Below are positions 1 to 11,668 of a stretch of 64,000 bases of DNA, one piece after another (the stretch's first letter is position 1; each line of letters opens with the position of its first letter). The notes beneath the pieces are model-generated. The model was not told the origin of the DNA and did no database searches. It worked only from the letters and a program-made list of their open reading frames with translations. Source of the stretch: Rhytidiadelphus loreus. Lineage: Eukaryota; Streptophyta; Bryopsida; Hypnales; Hylocomiaceae. Made by a program: the position numbers and the translations under genes. The DNA is taken from assembly GCA_947034895.1 (NCBI GenBank), contig OX344762.1, forward strand, positions 17,836,760 through 17,900,759, written 5' to 3'.

Positions 1-2982
1 GACTTTGAATACTTGATAAAATTTAAGCTTGGTACTGCGAACTTAAAGAAAAGGGATTGGAAAATCCCAGAGAACTTCATTGCATCCAACTTCTCAGACA
101 CGTGACTCCAATACATCTGGTGCAGACTCACCACTCCTTTCTGCTCTGCAGATATCTTCATGCCAAGGTTTGCAAGCTTTGTGCAAGGATCGATTTCCTG
201 TTCAGGAGCTTCCGTCAAGGAAACACGAATAGTGTCACCAAGACCATCCTGCAGGACAAACATATCTCAGCAACTACAGTAGAGAAGCACTTCCAACACA
301 TGCTGCAGAAGAGCTGACACAAACTCGGGAGTTCAGCACAGTTTGAATCTGTATAGGATTGAATCTACATTAGTTCAACACAGACGACCAAGAGTATAAT
401 CATAAAAAGGAAAGTCGAACCTGAAGTAAGGAACCAATGCCGATCGCTGACTTCATACGACCATCTTCTCCCTCACCAGCCTCAGTGACACCTAGGTGTA
501 ATGGGTAGTCCCAGTTGTTCAAATACATCTCTGACACGAGAAGACGATATGCTGAAACCATTATGACCGGGTTGCTTGCTTTCATGGAAAACACGAAGTT
601 ATGATAATCATGTTTGCGGCAAATTCGCGCAAACTCAAAGGCAGACTCGACCTGCGGAAGCCATGTTTGACACGTTTACTTAGGATGATGTAGTTCAACT
701 TCCAACAAAAACTGACTGAAATGGAGAAATACCCAGATACCTTATACATAAAAGAAAATCACTGGGTTACTCGACCAATAAAAACTACTATCCCCAGTGT
801 GGATTATATCAAAAATAGAATCCAAGAAAAACAGGTCTGCGAAACTGACCATGCCTCTTGGAGAGTCTCCGTAGTAGCTCATAATACGATCAGACAGACT
901 TCCATGGTTGGTCCCTATGCGCATAGCCCTTCCATACTTCTTACACTTTTCTACTAGGGGGGTAAACACCTGATGCAGAGAAACCCCAATCAAGGCGATT
1001 AGCCACCACCTCAGCAATATAGCATTCATACCTCCTCAAATACAAGACAGAAGATTTACTCATCACCGGCACTATCGACCCTTACATACCTCTTCGATAT
1101 GCCGTAGTTCCTCCTCATAGTCGGCTTCTGTGTACACCAATTTCTCAAACTGCGCACGCCGATCAGCTGCGAGACAGCGAGAGTTTGCCTCAGTAACAAT
1201 GTGTGTTGGTAGGACTAAGTAATTGAGAGCGATCATGAAGTAGCTAATCTAAGCTAAACAAAATGACGTACCAGCAGACCTTACCAATCTTCGCATCTCT
1301 TGTGTAGCCCTCAGGAAGATCTTTGACTATCAAGCCGTCCCAATATGACCTTTATCATACTGATTACTAAGAAATGATAGACAGCATCGAGCATAAAAGA
1401 ACGTGCTTGGCGTGCAAACAATAGAAAGTCAATTCAGCGGCATATGTGCTCACCAAAGTTGCCAGGGTTGATACGAATCTTGTCAAAGCACTCGGCAACA
1501 GTCATTGCAATTGGGGGCGCAAAATGAATATCGGCAACGAGAGGTATATTGTACCTGTAACTCTCAACAAGGTCAATGCCACGTCACAAACATATTCGTC
1601 GGTTCCGAGCATGGCTGTGGACTAATAAAGTCACTCGATCTTCCCAATGTCTGACTAATAAATGCACTATAAGAAAATGCCTCGGTACAGGATCATCAGC
1701 AGATATAATGATTTGAAGACATAGAGGAAGAATTTATGAGTCACTTCGATGACAGAGGAAAAGATAGCTAGGCAGTACCCTTTCTGCACAAGAGTATTCT
1801 TGATATCATAACAAGCATTCGCCTCTTTTCTCCCTTGAACCGTAATCCGTACAATATCACATCCTTTGTCCGCAATCCTCATTACCTGAGAGGCTCAAGA
1901 CCAAACAGGTTGTCACGTTAGGGTACGTTGAGAACCTAGGACTGCTTGTCATTCTGCAAGTTTCTAGTTGAAATTTACTGAATAACGTTCAGACGGACAG
2001 ACCTGCTCCACAGTGCCCTTGACGTCCTTTGTGTCTGTGGTGGTCATGGTTTGCACTCGGATGGGGTGTTCACTGCCCACGGTTACCCCACCAACGTTCA
2101 CGGTCCTCGTCTTCCTCCTCACAGGCTTGTGAACTGCTTCGCAATACTTCTGCCGAGGCACTGCTTTCACGCGACAATGTCATCACAAGCGGTTCAAGAA
2201 AATGCAACAGAGAGACTAAAAAGTCAGCCTTGCGTGACAGGGTTCCTACATCTCCTCCCCTGGGTTCATGATAGTATCATGAAAGTTACCGAGGTTCTCA
2301 ATGATCTTCCAGCAATTCAGAACATGCCTTCACTCTCCATATGTAGCCAAACTGTTTTTCCTGTCCTAATCAAGTAAAAGCGTATACATTTTCAACATAA
2401 CTAGCCTCATCATTCCATAGGCAGCATTCGTATGGGGATTGCGCAATCACGGTTCCCATCCAATGCAGATTCGTAAGCTCCCTCATCGAGATTCAGTACA
2501 GTTGCATTCCAGAGACAAAAAAATTGGCGAGAATTTTCTTCCAATTCAACCACGAAAAGTCAGGGCACATTTGCCAGGATCGGGCGAAGTCGAAAAAGTG
2601 TGCAGGAAAAAAAAAAGAGAGAGGACGAATTCAGCGAGAATACTACCAGCAACATCGAAAGACACAGTCATGAATTTCTACTATACTTCGCAGAGCAACG
2701 TGCGGAATGCACATGTGATAAACATACAATAAAATGACACAAATCATCACCTAAAAGCTGGCTGCCTTGAGACGCGGGTTCCATCTCCACCAATTCAGGC
2801 GCCATATTGCGCACGCCACCCACCCGCACCCTCTGTCCCCGCCTCTCCTGCGCCTTCACCGCCCCTTTCAATTCCACCACTCCACCTGGCTGCAAACTTC
2901 CGGACAAGGAGTCCATCTTCTTCAAGCTCGAAAACGAGCTCGGAATACTGGTCGACATTACCACATTCGTCATTCCAGCCAT
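1..2982 (-). CDS. HDS: 4-hydroxy-3-methylbut-2-enyl diphosphate synthase, plastid (N-terminal half; cut by left edge)
   Basis: HDS (IspG/GcpE) converts MEcPP to HMBPP in the plastid MEP isoprenoid pathway with a 4Fe-4S cluster. Eight coding exons read on the minus strand: 2982-2751, 2160-2003, 1885-1779, 1554-1454, 1166-1090, 969-850, 651-421 and 248-132; all junctions are GT/AG and in frame, giving 381 codons. Residues 1-77 are basic and Ser-rich, as in a transit peptide. From residue 78 the TIM-barrel matches plant HDS closely: [11 protein letters not shown] (near 114), [84 protein letters not shown]. Plant HDS is about 740 aa, so the second half, including the plant-specific insert and the cluster cysteines, lies off the left edge. 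Sequence 1-131 is therefore intron. The start is the first ATG of an open frame ending in a good donor (TTTTAG/GTGATG). An overlapping frame from 2998 shows no homology. Confidence 0.96.
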
Positions 2983-4429
2983 GGCTCCAAATCTCCAAGC
3001 TTCACCTTACGCTCACTGCATCAAATCTCCTCGCAACAACCTCCACAGTAATATTCACACTCCCACTTCCAGCGCCTCTACACCATGAGCACACGCCAAA
3101 CCTATAAAGCCAAGGTTCCCGAAAAACCGTGCAAAAGCAAAATAGCGGAACAGGAAGAACCCAAAAGAAGAAGCGTGACTACAACTATGCAAAAAGTCAA
3201 ATGCAAGAGAAAGCTTGTCGTCAGCAAGAAAGGATGATTACGATTGATTCGGAACAAGGCGGCTAAAAAGCTACGGAGACTGGCCGACAGCCAAATTCTC
3301 GGCGTGCGAGAAGAAGGAGGCTCTGAACTTACTACACGTTGAAGAGAAGAACGTCGTGTAATCGTCGTCTCTTCAGCTGAAAAGAACGACGACGACAAGA
3401 GAGATTGAGAGAGAGAGCGAAGGCAGACAGAGTGATGCAGCTGCTGCTGCTGCAATTGAATGGGAGGCTCCAGTCAAACAAAAAGCCCAATTCAAAGAGG
3501 ATATCATACGTCATGGGATGCGCTTGGCACCGCAATATCATATGCCCGGTACATTCCTTCGTATCCGACAGGGCATTCCCAATGATACCAGGACGCAGAC
3601 CGAAGTTAAAGGGAAGTTCAGGTGGAGCAACCCAATGTTGTCAGTCACCCAATTGTGACATCTACTGGACCTTCCAATTGCGTCAGTCACCAACCCATTA
3701 CCACAATTGTAGCAACCCTTTAGCCACCTCACAGTGCACTCGGGGAGGGGAGAGGTCATCATTGTGGGGTCTATCCATGCTTTTACCAATTTAGTCCCAA
3801 CACAACTTTGAAAAATCACAAAAAATTCAATTCTTATCAGACCGTCTTCATTCTACTTGCAAATGACTTCTCTCAAACTTTCCGACCTTTGAAAAATATG
3901 TGAGTTGACAAGTAGCTTCTCCAAGGTACCTAGATAGCAAATCTAGGTAGTCATAGGCTAATCTACCTTGTGTGCATGCACTATCAATACCAACCTACAT
4001 GAGGGTCAAATTTAGACATATATTAAGCATTTTTTTAAATGTTTGTAGTTTTGAAATACTATAAGTGAAAATTTTTAAATGTTGCAAAAAAAATTCTTCA
4101 ATATTAGCCTAATTTTTGGAGTGTTTTACAATTTTAATAAGAAATTTCAAAGAGTAACATTTCCAAGTATAAAATCCTATAATCATTTATTCAATGATTC
4201 TCATTAAAGACAAGACAACCAAAAAAAGATATAGCAATTAAAAACAAATCAATTAAGAGAATAAAAAAAATTACTCCAACCCAGAGATGAAGAGTTATAG
4301 TAGACAAAATTGTAGAATGTGATTTCCAATTGGCCAAAACCATTCATTATTGGAAAGTAAGGTATTCAATAGTCTATTGACAAATTTGACCTTCACATGT
4401 GATAATTGCAACTAGGCATACATTTTTAC
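2983..4429. promoter_or_regulatory. Upstream region of HDS, then AT-rich spacer
   Basis: On the minus strand this is the 5' leader and promoter side of HDS. Base composition is balanced up to about 3800, with short open frames in several phases that show no homology, and becomes AT-rich afterwards. A purine-rich stretch (GAGA-type, 3395-3425) and a CTG run (3437-3452) lie in the probable leader or promoter. No TATA box or transcription start could be fixed by eye. Confidence 0.4.
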
Positions 4430-4700
4430 TAAAGAACATAAATTACTTTTATTGAATTTTATTGGCAATAGAAAGAAGATTCCAATTCACTTTAGCATAC
4501 ATTATTTGGACACCATATGTATGAGTTATGAAATTTCAAAGTATTGTGAATAGGTATATCAAAAGTGGCAATAGGCTCTCCTAGGCTCTCCTATTTGAAT
4601 TGTATAGATCTTGTATTATCAATATGTAGGTTTCAATATTGCTTTTGCATTCAAATGTAGGTGTTACATTTTTCAATGATGATAATAGGTAAACATACTT
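4430..4700 (+). repeat. Dispersed repeat family A, copy 1
   Basis: About 270 bp that aligns along its length with 23691-23970, and in its first part with the reverse complement of 43318-43440. Shared landmarks are a TTCCAA..CA(C)TTTAGCAT block, a TTGGACACCAT / TTGGATATAG block, (A)AGTTATGAA, and then CTAGGCTCTCCTA followed by an AT-rich tail containing TTTAGGTTT-like sequence. There is no coding capacity. It looks like an old non-autonomous mobile element. Confidence 0.6.
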
Positions 4701-7700
4701 TAACATAGGATTGGTACAAATCAACGTTGTGACAGAGGATGTTGAGGATGCATCAACATGGCAAATCAAGGATAAAATGAGAGGAGGTAAAAATGAATCC
4801 AATATGTTAAATGAACAATAATCTAAGATATTTTCATGTAAAAATATCTCATACCTTGACAACACTTGTTTACATCAAGACCATAACAAGAAACAATTCT
4901 AATTTAGTGGTACCTCATTTTTGTAGATCCTATCTTTTAGAGAAATAAAGAGATTAACTCCAACAATATATTATGATTGGTGTATATTAAGAATTTGTCC
5001 ATTTAAATTCCCACAAGTGACTTCAAAGAGATAGCACAAGTTACACTTAAATTGCATACCTTCACTAGTAAGGAGACTTTGTTTTACCTAGGAATTTTGA
5101 AGAAGTTAATAAAAAATGGAAAGTGGTTTGTATTGGGAGGTGGAGAATATGATAGTGTGTATAGGGAAGTAGAAGTGTGGATGAGTTTGAAGGGATATTT
5201 TATTGGAGCTTTGTAAGAGATGGCAATGTTTGATTGTTTTGCAATTTTCATTTGAATAATAAAATATAGGTAACATATCTCATTGCAATGTTGTTGATGT
5301 TAGTGATTGGCGGTGGTGTCTTCTTTAGAAAGTTTAACTTATTGGTGAAGTGTATTGAAGGATGGCTTGTGTATTGTTCCTCTTGTTCCAATGGTTAGGA
5401 CAATAAGGGTTTGTATGTTCCATCTATGGGTTTAGTTTTGTGGATGAGATTTTGGTATTTTCTTTATTTTTAAGTTGACCAAGTCAAGAAAGAATCTATC
5501 ATTGCAATAAGTGAATTTGATGAATTGTATTTGGTAGTGTAGAAATGGTGATGTGGGAGTTGTTTTGTTATACAGTTTTATGAAAGTGCATAAAATATTT
5601 GGATAGAGTTTTGCCTCACAAGTGTATTTATTGAAGGTGGTGTATGCACTAGCTATATTGAAACGTATGATAAAAGAGGTTTGTCTTCAAAATCGCTTGC
5701 ATTCATGAGGAAGTAGCTAGCATCTTGTAGTTATTTGTAATAAAAAGAGAGTTTTTAATTCTTGGACTACTTTGTTGTGTCTTTGAATGCATAGTGCTTT
5801 TATTTGTAGGTGTGCATACCATAGGATATAGATCCAAGTACTAGTTGTTGTAGATTACAAAGGAGGCAAAGAATGGATGGATATTGTATAGGCCCTAAAA
5901 GATGCTTTTGGGCCTAGCCCATATATTGTTCATATCAAATTTGAAGAAGTGTGTGATTTGAGCATTGTATATGATGGAATTTGTCTATAATTTATTCAAA
6001 AGGATGTAATTGATGTTAGGATTATTGATCCATTTGATAATGTTGGGAAGTTATTGAGCGAGCAATTAATATCATGACTGAAATGTCTTTATTTTTCTAG
6101 ATATGATTATAGAAAACAAATGGATCCTTTACACATTACGTTATGAAAAGGGGCAATCATCTTTGTGAAGAAAATATGGCATTGGATGTACATATTCATG
6201 ATCATGTTGAAGTAGTCTATGTTCTTTTGTGTTTCCTTCTATTGCGAGGGAGTTCGTTTTCTCATTGTTGAAGGTGTTATTGTGTGCTTAAACTTTGTGT
6301 ATGGAGAGAAGAGTGGTGCATGCAAGGAACAAGCGAATATTTGATTGAAGTATGCATTTGTTTGGGTGATTATTTTGAGACATGGAATTGATAATGTGTA
6401 TAGGGATTAGGTGGATGGCTTTCAAACCGTCTATAGAGATGTTGGATTGGATGTTGGATTTCTAAAAATTTGATTAGTATGGTTGGTTGCACAAAACATT
6501 TGTCCTATTTTTGTCCCCTTGTTGCTTTGAACGGGTGGTTTCTTGATTATAACTTTTGGAGTGTAATTCTAGTGTATATAATATTTGAAATAAAGGTACA
6601 TGTGATAGTTTTTGACAATGAGTAATTTTTTGCCTTCTTTGAAAATTATTTCATTATTTTTAAAGAATCCCCAATTGGATATCTACTTTTATCATTTGGT
6701 GGGGTAGTTAGGTTTTTATTTATTTATTTTAGATAGTGCAAAAAAGCAATTTTCATTGGAGTGATGAATATATTCACATCCACACAAATGGATGAAATTT
6801 TTATTATGGATGAAAATTTAATTATTCATCCAAAAGAGTGCACATTCATCCAAAATAGAGCAATACCATCCCAAGATTTGGTAGCGTTTTGTGATTTCAT
6901 CCACTAAAAAAGAAAAAACATCTTGCCAAATATTCCCTATAAAAAAAATTGCATTGCTTTTTAGTGAAAATTTACTTTAAAAAATCCCTTGTTTTAATCC
7001 GTTTTTTGACTTGAAAATGCAAATTCGGAGCCGTAATTTTGGGAAGTAAGTGTTATACAAAGATTGCACATAGTGACAACACAATTTTATGCAAATTCTA
7101 ACATGTGTGGCATGCACATGGGCTCAAAGTGTACATCCTTTGCACAAAAATTGGAATGAGAAAAAAATTTCCTTTCAGAAGTATTTGGTGTATCCATTTT
7201 CTACTCGTTTTTTTGTCTTCCTAGTTCTATAGTAGTTCATTGTAAGGTAAAACAAACCATTGTGGTCAAAATTTGGAGTCTGCCCTCATGTCATTGCTAA
7301 TTTTTTTTAATTTTTTTCCCGCACAAAGATAAGTGTGGGAAATAATGAGAGCAATTGAAATTTTATTTTTTAGACAAAGTGTGAATTAGTAATGTATTTA
7401 TGAAGTAATCTTCCCAACACGGTCTACTGGCTACCCTATAACCAACAAAAAGTGTACCCAATATGCTCATCTTAATCACCTAAAGTGGTCACAATAATTT
7501 CTAATGTAGAATGCCATGAAAAGTCACTTCTGATAATGATTTACACTGGAAAAGTTGGATGTTTCTAATGAGGTCACTAATCACTCTATGAGTGTCAAGT
7601 TAGATATTGATTGTGGTTACTTTGAGAAAACCATTATGGAGTCATGAGGTATTTACTATGGGTAATCTGACCGTTATGGGTTGTTTTACCTTAATCGATA

Positions 7701-9053
7701 GCAATGCATAGTAATCCAAAACAAGCGCATTGATTTTTTTAATTTATTTCTAATAATTTTATATTACTTTTATTCATTTTCATGATTTAATTGCATTGTG
7801 CCTACATAGTATTTATAGTAATGGTAGTTGCATGGTCAAAAATAGCTATTTGAAACAAAAATCTTAAGTGTTTTTTGCAACAACCCGTATGAATATTGCT
7901 ATGATTTTAGCACATACACCAAGGAGTCTTCTAGAAAGTTTAATTAAGCTTTTTGGATTGTATATTCCATTATGTGAGATTTAAAGAAGCCAATTGTTGA
8001 AACCTAAAGGGCTTCTATTTGGGAATGAATGAACCATTTATATAGTAAAAATAAGGTGGGATGAATTTGAAGGTTGGATTTGTGTTAAATGTTAGTAGGG
8101 GTGGAATGATAGTGTTGGGGGATGTATCTAGGGAAACAAGACAAATTAGTATTTTAGTCTACTTAAAGTATTTGTTCACCTTGGTATTTGGAGGGGAGAG
8201 ATTTTTAATTTGCCGTGTAGATGAAGGCATGATATTTGTAATTCTACTTTGGTTCTATGGAGGTTGGCAATGAAGATATTTGTACCAAGAAGGAGTAGTT
8301 GGAAATGGATGTATAATATATGTAAGGCATGCTTTTCTTCTAATAAATGGTTTTGTATTCAAGAGTATTAAGTTTGTAAGTTTTGTGTATATGATGGAGT
8401 CGGTGTTAAAGTAAACTAGTATATGAGAGTTTGGGAATTTAGAAGGATTTGATAGTTTGTTGTTGTATCATTTGGAGTTTGGAAGAATGAGGATTGTAAA
8501 GGTTGTTTGGTTGTATTATGTGACTAGTCTTGCCTAGTGGATGAATTGATTAATATTCTGAGTTGGTGATGGGCGTACATGGTCATTGCCTATCCATTTC
8601 TTTGAGTAGGCGTGTCCTAGGGGACTATATACTTAACCTCATAAGTGGAAGGAATAGAAGTGTTTTAATTGTGTGGCGTACTAGGTGAAAGGTGAGGAGA
8701 AATAAGAATGTGTGATTTGGAAGTAGCAGAAGATGTGGTAAAGAGTATTTTTTAGGAATGTGATTTAAGTGTTATCCCTATCTTTTACTCATTATTAGTT
8801 TCAAAAAGTACCACTAATTGCTAGTATCCCTTTCAAAACATCATGTTCATGATTTTAAATTACTTGTTTTGATTGGTCATATTTAAAAAATATATAAATT
8901 ACATGTAAAAAAATCTGTATATGAGTAGATTGAGTGAAGAAAATAGCTTATGATAGCTCAATTTTATTTTTATTTGGATAAATAGAAATCCCCATGTTAA
9001 TACTTCAAAATTGCTAAATAAAATATAAAGCTAGAAAGTGGTCTCCTTCATCC
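4701..9053. other. AT-rich intergenic DNA with G-over-C skewed islands
   Basis: No gene is recognisable. Two islands (about 5100-6600 and 7950-8760) are very poor in C but rich in G on the plus strand. For example, 5161-5220 has 21 G and 1 C, 6361-6420 has 20 G and 2 C, and 8401-8460 has 17 G and 2 C. The longest open frame inside (8061-8273, 70 codons) shows no family resemblance. Between 5838 and 6570 one plus-strand frame carries only nine stops in about 244 codons, fewer than AT-rich DNA should give, which may be decayed coding DNA. Nothing could be assigned. Confidence 0.5.
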
Positions 9054-9840
9054 TTAACCCCTCAAGGCCCTTTAACTTTTTGACAATGGAATTTTTCAAT
9101 GAATTGTCTGACTTTGATATTTTTTTGCACATGGATGTGCTTGAAATTTTTAATTTTAACCATAAAAAAGTAAAAACTTATTTTGTCTAGTATGCATGGA
9201 ATTAATTGTAGAAAATATTGACCATTGGATTTTTAGATAATAACAATTTTGGACGATGAACTTTATAGGCAAAAAATGTTGCTTTGGGGGAAGAAAAATT
9301 ACAAGAAGATAAATAATTCTTCTTTATCCCTTCCAAAATTTTTTATTGGAAATCTTAGGCAAATGTAATATTTTTTTGTTTAAAAATTTGAAAAATAAAA
9401 AAATCTCTCAAATTTGTATACATTTTCAAATAGAAGTATAGCCAAAATTGACCCAAAATGAATCCTACAAAATTAAAAAAATTTATAATATGCATCAATT
9501 TTTGAAATTTAAAAATTTATATTATTAGCATATTTTTTGAAATATCTTCAAAAATTTGGAATCATTCTAATTATTCTTAAGCACAATAGGTTGAACCTTC
9601 ACCGGTATTTTTTAACCCTTAAGCGCTCTGATGTCCATATTCTGTCCAATGAATAGAGGGCTTTGGGGCGTTGTTTTGTCCAACTAACTTTTCATTCATC
9701 CAATGTAACACTTGAATCTTAAAAAGACAACCTTCCTTAATGATCAATTTCATGAAATTGCAGTAAATGATATTTTTGTAGAAAGATATAAACAAAAATG
9801 TGCCAAAATTAGAAAAAAGATCGAGGCATTAAGGGGTTAA
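9054..9840 (+). mobile_element. TTAA-bounded non-autonomous element with inverted ends
   Basis: The left end reads TTAACCCCTCAAGGCC and the right end, reverse-complemented, reads TTAACCCCTTAATGCC, so about 16 bp of near-perfect terminal inverted repeat bound 787 bp. No open frame is present. A second left-type end (TTAACCCTTAAGCGC at 9612) lies inside it, and a second right-type end lies outside at 10196. TTAA could be a target duplication, as in piggyBac-type elements, or part of the repeat with TA as the duplicated site. Confidence 0.55.
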
Positions 9841-10196
9841 ATTGCTAAAAATACAAGTTTGAATGAAAAAATCTCCAAATCCAGTTTTTTTGTATAGAGT
9901 AAGGACTAAAAATGTCTAGGAAAATGTTTTTTTCCATCTCTACTATTCTTTTCATTAGAATAACATAACGTTTGCTTCTTTTTTCTATTAAACTACATTT
10001 TCTAAATAAATTTTTTAAATACTTCTTACACTGAAATTTTGGAAATAAAAATGCAACAAGTGTATGAATTTGTTACTCTACAAGATTCTAGTTTACAAAA
10101 TATTGAGATTTGTTTCACCCTACCATGAATTTGCCATTGAAAATTTGAAGAGAACACATTGTGTCTTCTTGGTCCTCGAGGGATTAAAGGGTTAAC
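9612..10196 (+). mobile_element. Second TTAA-type pair of ends overlapping the 9054-9840 element
   Basis: The left end TTAACCCTTAAGC at 9612 faces a right end at 10196 that reads TTAACCCTTTAATCCC when reverse-complemented, 585 bp apart. The first 100 bp, including a TTTTGTCC..TAACTTTTCATTCATCC block, recur after the TTAACCCCT end at about 19007 and near 39420, and inverted near 13310. This supports a real family. Its overlap with the neighbour means either nested insertion or alternative pairing of four ends. Confidence 0.4.
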
Positions 10197-11045
10197 ATTT
10201 GAATCTTATTTCATTCACACATATCTTTCATTTTTTATTTCAAGAACATCACTACATAAGATTGCATAACCAAGCAATGGTCCCTCCAAATATTGGAAAA
10301 GAAGGTATTATGCTTTATTAAATGCTTGGGAGGGACTATCTAGTAATTAACTTCTAAATATCCTCAATCTTCTCTAGAATTGACGATTTGGGAAAAAAAC
10401 ATTATAAAGTACTATTTGGAAGAATATATTGGAATTGATTTATGAATAGAAGTTGTAGATTTTGAGTTTTTGATTCCATCTGTACGGTTAGATTTACCAA
10501 TGCCATCATCAATATTTTTGTATAAATTTTGAAAATTTAAAAATTCCTTCTAAATCTGATTACAAACAAAATATTATCAAATTTGAGTAAAACTTGTTGA
10601 AATGGATTCACAATGAGGTTCTCTTCACATGGTGATTTAAAAAAAAAATTGTGCACTTTCAATCTATGACCTCATTTTTGCAAATCCAGTTTTGAACTAG
10701 ACACAATGCAATTTGAACTTAGTCAAGTACTTGACATACTTCCACATTAGTAATTTTAGAAAATTATGTACTCTACTAACACAAAATCCAACCATTAGAT
10801 AGGACAAGAACTTAATAAAGTATTTCCACAAATTGAGATGACTTTCATCCAAACGGTAATGAAGATGAAACATTTCAATCTGTAACGGTAAGTTTCAATC
10901 TGTTTGTCATCCAAAAATTCAACATTAGAGCACTTCAGGGCAATTTTTCACCAATTGGCTACAACCAAATGATGTTGGCTATCTTTTGTAACATTTTGGG
11001 GCATCAAAATATCCGAATTATTGCTGTGTTTTTATACTAGTAGCC

Positions 11046-11120
11046 AAATTTTACCTAGGTATCACCTAATTTTCATATAGATATCACCAAGTATCACCCA
11101 AATATCACATGAGTATCAAA
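11046..11120 (+). repeat. Short irregular TATCACC tandem array
   Basis: Five copies of a word close to (G/A)TATCACC lie 10-20 bp apart in about 75 bp. No function is visible. Confidence 0.5.
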
Positions 11121-11354
11121 GGAACAACCGGCTCCTTCTCCAAAATGAAAACAACAACACCCCTTCCGGGTTAATTCAGGTAGCGGGGTTGGCTGACCCA
11201 ACCAGCCATATAAGACAATATTATTCAATGTAGAGTTCCCTTTTTCAAGGATGCAAAAGGGAAGCCCGACCTCATTGGTAAACAATGTCTATGTCAAAAA
11301 TCCCCCCAAACACTGGGCGTCGGCCCATGAATAGTGTAAAGTATATGGGATGCT

Positions 11355-11668
11355 GATGTAGGCTTACTGTAAATGCTTATGGCACCAGAGGCGAAGGAGA
11401 ATATGCCGCAGACATATTTCTTCCCCATTGCTTCACGCCTCTCTTGTCACAGCCAGGAAGCTTATTAACACAGGCCTTGTATGGTGAGGTCATGGAAGCC
11501 GCGCAGACTCCATGGACTGGTCATACCACTGTTGTTTTTCATGGAAGGGCGGCAGCACACAGCAACTCCCTCAAGCAAATCAACGGAGGACATTCCTCTA
11601 TCATAGAAGATCAATGGTACAGAATTTTTAGAGGTCAGTTGTGGCGTATTGCCGAGAAGATGTTATAA
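11355..11668 (+). other. Unassigned open frame in GC-richer patch
   Basis: About 104 codons are open without an early ATG; the first in-frame Met is at the VMEAAQTPWTGH stretch. The patch 11130-11800 is less AT-rich than its surroundings, which is why the frame was noticed. The translation has mixed composition but no motif was recognised. It could be an exon of an unrecognised gene, a fragment, or chance. Confidence 0.15.

Noticed and set aside
2767..3088. Overlapping open frames on both strands over HDS exon 1
   Set aside because: They overlap the exon whose frame continues into clear HDS sequence; none shows homology.
5440..5462. A FVDEILVFS-like stretch resembling the reverse transcriptase active-site motif
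   Set aside because: Only about nine residues, with no RT context on either side and no RNase H at the expected distance; too short to call a retroelement.
11355..11668. Possible similarity of the open frame to the C-terminal part of LBD (LOB-domain) class II proteins
   Set aside because: The LxxALYxE / WTG words are weak, the zinc-finger and GAS blocks are absent, and the alignment would need many gaps.
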